Positions 25,761 through 34,443 of a stretch of 55,542 nt of DNA are shown here, piece by piece (position 1 is the stretch's first letter; the number at the start of each line of letters is the position of its first letter). Location: assembly GCA_018712265.1 (NCBI GenBank), contig DVHF01000082.1, forward strand, positions 1-55,542. The letters run 5' to 3'. This stretch comes from Candidatus Gallacutalibacter pullicola (GTDB lineage Bacteria > Bacillota > Clostridia > Oscillospirales > Acutalibacteraceae). Made by a program: the position numbers and the translations under genes. Under the pieces are notes generated by a model. The model was not told the origin of the DNA. It saw only the letters and a program-made list of their open reading frames with translations, and searched no databases.

Positions 25761-26828
25761 TTAATATACAATATATCCCCGCAGGATGTTGGTATCCTCA
25801 GAGCCGTCGGTGGATTCCTCGGTATCGTAAATGACCGTAACCTCATCGCCGACGCGCACGTTGGAATTGGAGAACTCATATTGCAGATCGTCCGTCTGGA
25901 TTTCGAAAGCCGTGCCGTCCACATACAGGGCGGTCGGCAGCAGGGAGCCGTCCAGGTCATAGCCGATGCCGGTCACGGTGCCGGTCACGATGTTCTCGCT
26001 GTATGCCCAGATAGTGCGGGTTTTGGTGCTGTAAAAGATGTAATCGCCCTCCTGCACATCATCGACGTCGCTGATTTCGCCGTCGCGGAACACGGTTGCC
26101 CTGTCCTCGGAGAACGGGATCACATCCTCCAGATCGTCGCTGTCCACCTCAACCGGCCCGGTGATCCGGTTCGTATGCGTTTGAAGCAGCGCAACGTAAT
26201 CGATCTCCCCGTCGGAATCCAGCTGGCAGTTGAACAGCGAGCCGTAGGTCTGGCCGGAGCTGGTATCGGCTTTCATCAGGTTATACAGCAGCGTGATGCA
26301 GTCGGACGAGGAAAGCGTCCCGTCCAGCCCCTTTGTCACATCATCGAGAAGGCCCGACGAGGAATACACGGCGGTGCGGATTGTCTGTCCGCCGGTAAAA
26401 TCGGAACTCTGGTAGCCGAGCAGGGCCACAAGGCCGTTGAGTGCTTCACGCAGTGTGATGGCCTGATCCGGGCGGAACGTGCCGTCGAGATAGGCGGTCA
26501 TCCAACCCTCATTGGCCGCGGTGCAGATAGCCGAAAAATACGTATGTGTGGACGGTACATCCGTAAACATCGCGTAAGTAGTGCTTACAGCGGCCTCCCC
26601 CTTATACGACGACGCATTGAGCAGCAGCTTTGCGAACTGCCCGCGCGTGATCTCCTCGCTTGTGACGACGCCGGAGGTCAGCTCCAATTCCGAGACGACC
26701 TTCGACGGCAGATCGGAAATGTTGCTTGCGGAGATCAGAGAATATTCGGACGCTGCCTGCGCCGCCCCCGAGGCAGCCAACATACTGGCTGCCAGTACAA
26801 CAGACATCAGCTTCCTTATCAGTTTCAC
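25761..26828 (-). CDS. S-layer homology domain protein
   Basis: A 355-residue secreted protein with signal peptide MSVVLAASMLAASGAAQAA. SLH-type segments follow: ITRGQFAKLLLNAS, then FTDVPSTHTYFSAICTAANEGWMTAYLDGTFRPDQAITLREALNGLVALLGY (about 60-150), and a weaker third. SLH domains bind secondary cell-wall polymers. The C-terminal 150 residues are beta-rich and not recognised. It is the first gene of the MacAB-like operon, 21 bases before the adaptor, so it may be the wall-bound external part of that efflux system. A reverse-strand TATAAT lies at 26895-26890, without a convincing -35. Confidence 0.87.
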   Translation of the reverse strand: MKLIRKLMSVVLAASMLAASGAAQAASEYSLISASNISDLPSKVVSELELTSGVVTSEEITRGQFAKLLLNASSYKGEAAVSTTYAMFTDVPSTHTYFSAICTAANEGWMTAYLDGTFRPDQAITLREALNGLVALLGYQSSDFTGGQTIRTAVYSSSGLLDDVTKGLDGTLSSSDCITLLYNLMKADTSSGQTYGSLFNCQLDSDGEIDYVALLQTHTNRITGPVEVDSDDLEDVIPFSEDRATVFRDGEISDVDDVQEGDYIFYSTKTRTIWAYSENIVTGTVTGIGYDLDGSLLPTALYVDGTAFEIQTDDLQYEFSNSNVRVGDEVTVIYDTEESTDGSEDTNILRGYIVY

Positions 26829-26966
26829 AGGAAATTCACCTCATTCAGTCTCCGGCCCCGACCTGCGGAGCCTTTGTGATTACGGGGATATTATAAGGAA
26901 AGAAGCTTAACCCAACCTTAAAAAAACGGGACTTCATATAAAATTAACAACTTCTCCCGGAAGTAT

Positions 26967-26995
26967 TTGACTTCCGGCCTCAGTAGGGCTACAAT
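26967..26995 (+). promoter_or_regulatory. Promoter of the GNAT gene
   Basis: TTGACT (26967-26972) and TACAAT (26990-26995) are separated by 17 bases, about 50 bases before the chosen start. The same stretch (26960-26977) contains the inverted repeat CCGGAAGTATTTGACTTCCGG, which spans the -35 element and might be an operator. Confidence 0.7.
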
Positions 26996-27046
26996 AAAAT
27001 AAACCATGTGGAAAAGATTTGTCGGCATAAGGCAAGGGGGATGAGT

Positions 27047-27688
27047 ATGGCAGAGCCGGAGCAGCTTGAGATCCGGGAAGTACGCCGGAGGGATTACCGC
27101 GAGATTATCTCCGCGATTGCAGAGACGTGGGGCTATTATAAGCGTCATAAGAATCCCGTAACGGCGAGGCTTGTTGCGCGGGCGTACTGGTACGGCGCGC
27201 TTCTGGATCATACCTTTTCCGCCGCAGCTATTTGGGACGGGCAGTGCGCCGGGGTGCTTCTGGGCAGATGCGACGCGCAGCTTCCCAAACATCAGGGCTC
27301 CCTGCGGAAATACCGCCGCCGTGCCCTGCTGCTGCGGATCCTGCTTTCGCTTTCCGCAGAGGTGCGGGCCTCGTCCGCCGGGTCTGAACGCATCGAGCAG
27401 GCGGATCAGAAAATGCTTGAGGATCTGCGCCGCCGCTTCGACGGCGAGCTTGTGTTTTTCGTCCTGCGCAGGGAATACCGCCGCCGCGGGATCGGCAGCG
27501 CGCTTCTGAACAGCTTTCTGGAATATATGCGCGCCAACCACTGCCGCAGCTTTTACGTATTCACCGACGAATCCTGCGATTTCCCGTTTTACGATAAGCG
27601 GGGGTTCACCCGTGTGGGCGATGAAGCGGTGCAGCTTCCGGATCACGCGGCGCCATCGCACTTTTATCTGTACCAATACACAATATAG
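27047..27688 (+). CDS. GNAT-family N-acetyltransferase
   Basis: A 213-residue protein ending in an acetyltransferase domain: the acetyl-CoA pyrophosphate-binding motif RREYRRRGIGSALLNSFLEYM (around residues 143-163), then SFYVFTDESCDFPFYDKRGFTRVGD. The middle segment (about 80-125) is rich in arginine and leucine and unusual. Substrate unknown. The ATG at 27047, seven bases after AAGGGGG, is preferred; an ATG two codons upstream and a GTG at 27008 are also in frame. Family C hairpins follow. Confidence 0.85.
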   Translation: MAEPEQLEIREVRRRDYREIISAIAETWGYYKRHKNPVTARLVARAYWYGALLDHTFSAAAIWDGQCAGVLLGRCDAQLPKHQGSLRKYRRRALLLRILLSLSAEVRASSAGSERIEQADQKMLEDLRRRFDGELVFFVLRREYRRRGIGSALLNSFLEYMRANHCRSFYVFTDESCDFPFYDKRGFTRVGDEAVQLPDHAAPSHFYLYQYTI

Positions 27689-27689
27689 G

Positions 27690-27747
27690 GTCCGGGCCTG
27701 CGGCCCGGCGCGGTGCAGGGGACGGTCCGCGTGCGGACGCAGTCCCC
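27690..27747 (+). repeat. Family C-like GC-rich hairpin cluster, copy 2
   Basis: CCGGGCCTGCGGCCCGG and GGGGACGGTCCGCGTGCGGACGCAGTCCCC-type hairpins directly follow the GNAT stop. The form (GGGAC..GTCCC hairpins with GCGG loops) resembles the clusters at 8930 and 34312. There is no T-run, so whether it terminates transcription before the MoxR gene is unclear. Confidence 0.45.
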
Positions 27748-27772
27748 GTCGTTCAAAAAGGAGTTGGATGAG

Positions 27773-28735
<963 letters not shown>

Positions 28736-28741
28736 AACGGT

Positions 28742-29926
28742 ATGGAATTTATCATCCTTGTCCTGCTGGCGGCGGCTGTGTTCTGGCTGGAGGGCTGGCT
28801 GTACCGGCATTTCGGCGCGAGGGGGCTTCAATACCGCTGCTATCTGAGCGCCAGCGAGGTGTTCGAGGGCGATGAGATCGAGCTGGTGGAGGAGCTGACA
28901 AACGCCAAGCTGCTGCCGATGCCGTGGCTCAAGGCCGAGATCACCGCGTCGCGGTTCCTCGAGTTTGCCGGGACGCAGTCGGTTGTGACCGATCAGACGC
29001 GGTTCGTTTCGAGCTTCTTCTCTCTGCGCGGCTATCAGAAGGTAGTGCGGCGGTGGAAGGTAAAATGCCTGAAATTCGGGACGTATTCCGTCGAGCGCAT
29101 CGTTCTTGTTTCGTCCGATCTGCTGGGGCTGGAATCCATTTCGCATCCCGCGGGGCTTTCGGCGTCGGTGCGCGTTCTGCCGCGTCCCGCGCCGCTCGAG
29201 GAGCTGGAACAGCAGTATCAGAAGCCGCTGGGCGAATTGGTGGTGCGGCGGCGTTTTCTGCCGGATCCCTTTTTTGCGGCGGGTGTGCGGGAATATTCCG
29301 AGTTCGACCCCATGACGCATATCCACTGGAACGCCAGCGCGCGGGAGGGCCGGCTGATGGTGCGTGACTGCGAATCGACCGCCCAGCAGAATATTTCCGT
29401 GATTCTCAATATGCAGTCGCAGGCGGAGGAGCGCCGGATCCCGGTGAATATCCCGGCGGTGGAAAACTGCATCCGGATCTGCGCGGCGTGCTTCGATCAG
29501 ACGATTGCAACAGGGATCCCGCTGCGTTTCCTGACAAACGGCACGGTGGAGGACGACGAGAACGCCGTCACCATCACGCAGGAGCGATGGGGCAGGGAGC
29601 ACGTGATGGATCTGCTCCGGGTGCTGTCGGGGCTGCGGATCGTGTCGACCCGGAAATTCCCGGAGTTCCTCTGGGAATCCGCCGCCGCGCTGGAAACGAC
29701 CGATATTGTGCTGGTGAGCACGTATCTTGACAGCGAGATCGCTGCATTTGCGCAGGATCGTGTCATGCGCGGGATCTCTGTCCGCCTGCTGATCCTGTAC
29801 CCGCCGGACGGGGAGATTGTCCTCCCGGACTGCCCTGTCCTGTATCTGTACGATACCGCTTTTTCAGAAAGGGGGGAGCCGCATGAACAGCCGGAGCAGC
29901 CGACGCGCCCTGCTGGGGACGATTAA
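28742..29926 (+). CDS. DUF58 domain protein
   Basis: A 394-residue protein with an N-terminal span (FIILVLLAAAVFWLEGWLY) and the DUF58 signature GVREYSEFDPMTHIHWNASAREGRLMVRD (about 180-210), followed by a von Willebrand A-like fold region. It forms the standard pair with MoxR. It overlaps the next gene by 44 bases, suggesting coupled translation. The target protein is unknown. Confidence 0.9.
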   Translation: MEFIILVLLAAAVFWLEGWLYRHFGARGLQYRCYLSASEVFEGDEIELVEELTNAKLLPMPWLKAEITASRFLEFAGTQSVVTDQTRFVSSFFSLRGYQKVVRRWKVKCLKFGTYSVERIVLVSSDLLGLESISHPAGLSASVRVLPRPAPLEELEQQYQKPLGELVVRRRFLPDPFFAAGVREYSEFDPMTHIHWNASAREGRLMVRDCESTAQQNISVILNMQSQAEERRIPVNIPAVENCIRICAACFDQTIATGIPLRFLTNGTVEDDENAVTITQERWGREHVMDLLRVLSGLRIVSTRKFPEFLWESAAALETTDIVLVSTYLDSEIAAFAQDRVMRGISVRLLILYPPDGEIVLPDCPVLYLYDTAFSERGEPHEQPEQPTRPAGDD

Positions 29927-31256
29927 AGCCCTCTGCCTGTTTTCCAGCTTTCTGCTGGTGTGCCCGTTTTTCCAGGCGTCGAACGCGATCCTGGGGCCTC
30001 AGCCAGCCGATATTTTGTGGATCCAGGTGGGCTGCGGCGCGATCGCCGGATTTTTCGGGACGGGTATGGGATACCTGTTCCATCGCGCTGTGCGCAGGCA
30101 TCCTGTCCTCTGCCGCAGCGTGCAGATTATCCTCTGCCCGCTGGCCGGGATTCTTTGCTTCGTGCTGCTGCGCGGGATCCTGCCGTTCTGGGAGACTGCT
30201 GTCGCCGCCGCAGTGGGGATCTTCGTCTATTTTATGGGGCTTATCTTCAGCGATCGCCCGTATGATCGAATCCTTTCCCAGCCTCTGCTGTTCCGCTTCA
30301 CCATGATCCAGGTGGGGGTGATTGCGCTCACAGCGTGGCAGAAATGGCCGATCGAGCTTTCTGTTTCGGTGTTTATTGCGCTGTTCGTCCTGCTCAATTT
30401 CTTTGTGATGTCGAACCAGTCCAACCTTGAGACGCTGATGGAGCGCGGCAGCCACGGTCTGGAATACCTGCCGCGCCGGATCCGATCCTTTAATCTGGGG
30501 CTTGTTGTGGGACTGTATGTGCTGCTGGCGGCGCTGTACCTGTTCCGGGACCCCATCGGGACGGTTCTGTCGAGGCTGGGGGATCTGCTTCTGGCTGCGG
30601 CGCGCGCCGTGTACCAATTTTTGGCGATGCTCTTTTCCGGATTTGCGGACACCCCTGCCGATCCGGTCGCTGATCCCCTGCCGCAGAACGATATGCAGTT
30701 TATTCCCCAAAACGATTATTCTGATATTATCAACTTGATTTTGTGGATTTTCTTCATTGCGCTGCTCGTGGTTGTGGTATGGTATTACCGCAGGCAGATC
30801 CTCGACGCGCTCCGGGAACTTTTCGGGGCGCTGGCGGATCACCTGTACCGCCTGTTCCATCCGTCGGGGCGGCAGGTACAGACAGAGCGCGAATCTGTTG
30901 ACTATATCGATGAAATCACAGAACTGCCGCGCGGCAGGAAGAACCTGCGCACCCGGGACGGGCGCAGCCTGCGCCGCTGGAAGCTGGCATACCGCCGTTA
31001 CAGGAAGATGCCGGACGGCCCGGAAAAATACCGCGAGGGATACCGGCTGATCCTGCTGTGGCTGTCGCTGAAAAAGAAGCCGCAGGAGAAAAGCCGCACG
31101 CCGCGCGAGATTTTCACAGCCACCAGCCGGGAGATCCCGTCCCCGGCCTATCGCCAGACGACAGACGGCTATGAGGAGATCCGATACGGCGAGGAACCTG
31201 TCTCTGCGCAGGAGATGGCCGCGCTGTCCGAAACGCTGCGCAATCTGGCGGAATAA
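29883..31256 (+). CDS. Membrane protein of the MoxR-DUF58 cluster
   Basis: A 457-residue protein with five or six membrane spans in the first 180 residues, a further span around residues 258-305 (NLILWIFFIALLVVVVWYY) and a basic cytoplasmic C-terminus (RRWKLAYRRYRKMPDGPEKYREGYRLILLWLSLKKK) that recalls DUF4129-type tails. In related clusters this position is held by a transglutaminase-like membrane protein. No Cys-His-Asp transglutaminase core is visible here, so it may be only the membrane scaffold. The start ATG at 29883 follows GGGGGGAG inside the end of the DUF58 gene. Confidence 0.8.
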   Translation: MNSRSSRRALLGTIKALCLFSSFLLVCPFFQASNAILGPQPADILWIQVGCGAIAGFFGTGMGYLFHRAVRRHPVLCRSVQIILCPLAGILCFVLLRGILPFWETAVAAAVGIFVYFMGLIFSDRPYDRILSQPLLFRFTMIQVGVIALTAWQKWPIELSVSVFIALFVLLNFFVMSNQSNLETLMERGSHGLEYLPRRIRSFNLGLVVGLYVLLAALYLFRDPIGTVLSRLGDLLLAAARAVYQFLAMLFSGFADTPADPVADPLPQNDMQFIPQNDYSDIINLILWIFFIALLVVVVWYYRRQILDALRELFGALADHLYRLFHPSGRQVQTERESVDYIDEITELPRGRKNLRTRDGRSLRRWKLAYRRYRKMPDGPEKYREGYRLILLWLSLKKKPQEKSRTPREIFTATSREIPSPAYRQTTDGYEEIRYGEEPVSAQEMAALSETLRNLAE

Positions 31257-31347
31257 AAGCAGCGCCGCACAGCTCGGCGGGAAAGACTGCGCGGAAATTC
31301 GCACCGTCGTCCGCTGTGCCTCCTAAAAAGAATAGTAACAAAGAGCG

Positions 31348-31386
31348 TCCCCAGGTGTGGAAAACCATCCGCGCCTGGGGATTTTT
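31348..31386 (+). terminator. Intrinsic terminator of the MoxR cluster
   Basis: TCCCCAGG (31348-31355) pairs with CCTGGGGA (31374-31381), followed by TTTTT. It lies about 90 bases after the last gene of the cluster. Confidence 0.75.
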
Positions 31387-31414
31387 GCTGTCAAAAAAAT
31401 TTTTCATTTTCCCC

Positions 31415-31443
31415 TTGACATTTCGGAAAGCGAGTTGTATTAT
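31415..31443 (+). promoter_or_regulatory. Promoter of the GntR/ABC operon
   Basis: TTGACA (31415-31420) and TATTAT (31438-31443) are separated by 17 bases. The -10 element is the first half of a long inverted repeat, so a bound repressor would block polymerase. Confidence 0.8.
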
Positions 31444-31469
31444 TGTATTAAGTTCTTAGTACAATAATA
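31438..31469. promoter_or_regulatory. Autoregulatory operator for the YtrA-type GntR repressor
   Basis: TATTATTGTATTAAG, TT, then CTTAGTACAATAATA form an inverted repeat with 15-base arms and one mismatch. It overlaps the -10 element and lies 17 bases before the GntR gene. The position and symmetry fit a dimeric GntR-family repressor controlling its own ABC transporter operon. Confidence 0.8.
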
Positions 31470-31486
31470 CAGATGGAGGTGAGAGA

Positions 31487-31855
31487 ATGGCATGGGATCT
31501 GAAATCCGACAGGCCAATCTACGCACAGCTGATTGAACAGATACTGCTCAGGATAGTATCGGGAAGCTATCCGCCGGGAGGCAAGCTCCCATCCGTGAGG
31601 GATATGGCGGCCGATGCTTCCGTAAATCCGAACACGATGCAGAGGGCGCTGGCCCAGCTGGAAAGCGAAGGGCTTTTGTACTCGCAGCGGACGAGCGGGA
31701 GATTCGTAACGGAGGATGAAGAAAAGATTATGGAAGCGAAAAACAGGCTTGCAGTGGATGTGATAAAAGAATTTTTGAAGAAAATGGAATCGCTTGGTTA
31801 TTCCAAAGGGCAGACGATCGATCTGCTCTCGCACACAGAGGAGGGGAAAGCATGA
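31487..31855 (+). CDS. GntR-family regulator, YtrA subfamily
   Basis: A 122-residue protein consisting of the winged helix (PIYAQLIEQILLRIVSGSYPPGGKLPSVRDMAADASVNPNTMQRALAQLESEGLLYSQRTSGRFV) and a short helical tail, the size of YtrA-type repressors that control ABC transporters. It follows GGAGGTGAG. The stop overlaps the ABC ATPase start by four bases. It probably binds the palindrome just upstream and is relieved by an envelope or antibiotic signal; the inducer is unknown. Confidence 0.92.
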   Translation: MAWDLKSDRPIYAQLIEQILLRIVSGSYPPGGKLPSVRDMAADASVNPNTMQRALAQLESEGLLYSQRTSGRFVTEDEEKIMEAKNRLAVDVIKEFLKKMESLGYSKGQTIDLLSHTEEGKA

Positions 31856-32550
31856 ATCCAATTTTACAATGCCGGGATTTAAGTAAGAACTTTCAGGGAA
31901 TCATCGCGCTGAACAATGTCAACCTTGAGGTGGAGCGCGGCCGCATTGTGGGTCTGCTGGGGCCGAACGGGAGCGGAAAAACCACCTTAATCAAGCTGGC
32001 GAACGGCCTTTTGCAGCCGAGCCGCGGGCAAATCCTGATCGACGGGAAAGAACCGGGCATCGAGACAAAGAAGATTGTCTCCTATCTGCCGGAGCGGACC
32101 TATTTGAGCGAATGGATGACGGTGCGGCAGGTGATCGACTTTTTCGCAGACTTTTACGCCGATTTTAATCGGGATAAGGCGTATGATATGCTCCAGCGGC
32201 TGGGTTTGCAGACGACGGCGAGGCTGAAAACGCTGAGCAAGGGCACGAAAGAAAAGGTGCAGCTGATTCTGGTGATGAGCCGTGAAGCGCAGCTGTATCT
32301 GTTGGATGAACCGATTGGAGGGGTCGATCCGGCGGCGCGCGACTACATCCTCCACACGATCATTGGCAATTATAATCCGGATTCCACAGTGATCATTTCC
32401 ACGCATCTGATTTCTGATATTGAAACGGTGCTCGACGATGTGATTTTCATTTCCGCGGGGCAGGTTGTGCTTCAATCGACTGTGGACGATATCCGGGAAA
32501 CACAGGGGAAAACAGTGGATGCACTGTTCAGGGAGGTATTTCGATGCTGA
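31852..32550 (+). CDS. ABC transporter ATP-binding protein
   Basis: A 232-residue ATPase with Walker A GPNGSGKTT (about 42-50), Q-loop YLPERTYL, an atypical signature LSKGTKEKVQ in place of LSGGQ, and Walker B YLLDEPIGGVD. The degenerate signature LSKG is common in the subfamily found with YtrA regulators (BcrA/YtrB-like). It is cotranslated with the regulator and overlaps the permease start by seven bases. Confidence 0.92.
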   Translation: MNPILQCRDLSKNFQGIIALNNVNLEVERGRIVGLLGPNGSGKTTLIKLANGLLQPSRGQILIDGKEPGIETKKIVSYLPERTYLSEWMTVRQVIDFFADFYADFNRDKAYDMLQRLGLQTTARLKTLSKGTKEKVQLILVMSREAQLYLLDEPIGGVDPAARDYILHTIIGNYNPDSTVIISTHLISDIETVLDDVIFISAGQVVLQSTVDDIRETQGKTVDALFREVFRC

Positions 32551-33347
32551 AGAAGCTTTTAAAATACGAATGGAAAGCCACCGCGCGGTACTTTTTGCCG
32601 GTGTACGGCCTGCTGTTTGCCATGGCTGCGGCCAGCCGCATTTCGTGGCTGTTTTCAGAGATAGACAGCGTTTGGAACCGGGTAGTGGAGGTTACTCTCC
32701 TGATGGGATATATTTTCCTGTTTGCGGGAGTATTTGTCGCCACATTTATTGTGATCGCCTATCGGTTTTATAAAAATATGTTTACAGATGAGGGTTATTT
32801 AACCTTTACGCTTCCGGTCTCCATCAAGGATCTGCTGCTGTCAAAGACGATCATCGCGTTCGTTTGGACGATTTTGAGCACTATCATTGCTATTTTGTCG
32901 ATTATGATTTTGATACTGGGTTATGTCCAATTCGGCCCGCTGTTCCAGCAGTTCGGGGAGTTCTGGAACGAGCTGATGCGCGCTATGGACGCATACGCCC
33001 CGCACAGCTGGCTGGTTGCAACGGAGGTGCTCCTCCTGATCATCCTGTCGCTAGTTGGCTGGGTACTGAAGATTTACGCTTCCTTTGCGGTGGGCCAGCT
33101 CACCGGAAAGCATAAGATCCTGCTGGCGGTCGGCGCATATTTCGGCTTTGGCGTAGTGGAGCAGTTCCTGGGCACGGCGCTGCTGCTTGCTCTCCCGTAT
33201 CTGGACTACACCGCTATTTCTCAGATGGATGCGGTGGTCGTCGGGGAAATCATCCTGTTGATGTTCCTGCTGCTCCAGCTTGTCTTTACAGCTGCGTACG
33301 GCGTGCTTACATGGATCCTGATGAAGCGCAAGGTCAATTTGCAGTAA
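32544..33347 (+). CDS. ABC-2 type permease
   Basis: A 267-residue protein with six membrane spans, beginning LLKYEWKATARYFLPVYGLLFAMAA and ending LQLVFTAAYGVLTWILMKRKVNLQ, with the internal segment YKNMFTDEGYLTFTLPVSIKDLLLSKTI typical of the permeases paired with YtrA-controlled ATPases. It would form the membrane channel with the preceding ATPase. Confidence 0.88.
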   Translation: MLKKLLKYEWKATARYFLPVYGLLFAMAAASRISWLFSEIDSVWNRVVEVTLLMGYIFLFAGVFVATFIVIAYRFYKNMFTDEGYLTFTLPVSIKDLLLSKTIIAFVWTILSTIIAILSIMILILGYVQFGPLFQQFGEFWNELMRAMDAYAPHSWLVATEVLLLIILSLVGWVLKIYASFAVGQLTGKHKILLAVGAYFGFGVVEQFLGTALLLALPYLDYTAISQMDAVVVGEIILLMFLLLQLVFTAAYGVLTWILMKRKVNLQ

Positions 33348-33360
33348 AGAGGTGGGATGA

Positions 33361-34311
33361 ATGAAACGTATCATAGCGGCGATCCTTGCCGGAGCAGTGA
33401 TAGCGTCGTCCTCCGGCTGTTCAACGCTGACGGAGGTATTGTCCTCCGCAGCGGCTGTGCGGGAATTTTCGGGAAGTATCGACAGCCAGATGGACGGCAC
33501 AGGCGAGCTTGACGGCGATATGAAAGAGCTGCACGGCGATTATATCGTGAGCGAACGGGAAACGGAAGGCACGATCGATCTTGTGGTGACATGGGATTTT
33601 GAGGTGACGCGCGGCGACGTCCCGCTTCTCGTTTATGCGGACGCGGACGGCGCGGAGACTTCCCTGACAAGCGGCGAAGCGTCCGGCACGGCGTCAGCGG
33701 AAATGGAGGAAAACGGGAAGATCGTCCTGCGCGGCGATGATTGTGATCTGCACGCGCTGATTAAAATTACCGGTCCGGACGGCGTAGAAAACACAGAGGA
33801 ACAGCAGGCCGCGATAGAAAAATCGAATGAATTTCAGAAAGCAATATCGGAGCTGGTGATAAAATACACGAATAAAGATATGGATGACGAAACGTATGCC
33901 GAGAGGATGCAGGAGCTGGAGAAAGGGCAGCTGGAAAACATCCTCGCAGGGCTTGACGCAGTGGACATCACAGCGGAGGAACGGGAAGAAATCCTCCCTG
34001 TGCTGGAAACGGCTCTTGAAAATTTCGTCACAGTGATGGATGGGACAGCGGCGTCATTACGGGAGATGGCGGACGAATCAGCGGCGTCATTACGGGAGAT
34101 GGCGGACGAATCGGGGACCGCGTCAGACATTGCCGAGTTTTCGGGAAAGCTCGGCGGTGTATTTTCGGGAATCTGGAATCTTGTGGAGACAGTTGGCGGT
34201 TCAGCGGATGATTTGCACGCAGACGAGAAGGCCATAAAAGAGTTAGAGGAAAAATATTCCGCCAAGCTCCCCGCTTTCTACCTCAGTTCCCTCACCTACG
34301 GCGAACGCTGA
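33361..34311 (+). CDS. Putative lipoprotein with internal tandem duplication
   Basis: A 316-residue protein with signal sequence and lipobox (AGAVIASSSGC, lipidated Cys about residue 20). The mature part is acidic, with a beta-rich section followed by helices rich in Glu and Ala. An 11-residue unit, AASLREMADES, occurs twice in a row (around 228-249), encoded by a nearly exact 33-bp tandem repeat at 34047-34112. It is the last gene of the GntR/ABC operon, starting 14 bases after the permease, and may be an extracytoplasmic accessory or sensor. Family not recognised. Confidence 0.75.
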   Translation: MKRIIAAILAGAVIASSSGCSTLTEVLSSAAAVREFSGSIDSQMDGTGELDGDMKELHGDYIVSERETEGTIDLVVTWDFEVTRGDVPLLVYADADGAETSLTSGEASGTASAEMEENGKIVLRGDDCDLHALIKITGPDGVENTEEQQAAIEKSNEFQKAISELVIKYTNKDMDDETYAERMQELEKGQLENILAGLDAVDITAEEREEILPVLETALENFVTVMDGTAASLREMADESAASLREMADESGTASDIAEFSGKLGGVFSGIWNLVETVGGSADDLHADEKAIKELEEKYSAKLPAFYLSSLTYGER

Positions 34312-34443
34312 CCAGGGGCCTCCGCGGCCCCTGGACCCCCGGCAGGGACTAAAAAGTCCCTGCACTCTACTCCGAGGGCCTTCGCGGCCCTCGACCCGCG
34401 CCGGGACGCAGTCCCGGACCCATTTCCGCCCAAACGCGGAGGT
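34312..34443 (+). repeat. Family C GC-rich hairpin cluster, copy 3
   Basis: Hairpins CCAGGGGCCTCCGCGGCCCCTGG, GCAGGGACTAAAAAGTCCCTGC, GAGGGCCTTCGCGGCCCTC and GCCGGGACGCAGTCCCGGAC run one after another directly past the lipoprotein stop. The last hairpin and the flanking CCATTTCCGCCC match the cluster after abfA almost exactly. Confidence 0.65.

Noticed and set aside
24840-26879. Very long open frame on the forward strand opposite the adaptor and SLH genes
   Set aside because: Its translation is low-complexity His/Gly/Val-rich text with no domain; it mirrors the codon pattern of the real reverse-strand genes.
29763-31304. Long reverse-strand frame opposite the third gene of the MoxR cluster
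   Set aside because: The product is Gln/Arg/His-rich without motifs. The forward gene has membrane spans, a ribosome site and operon context.
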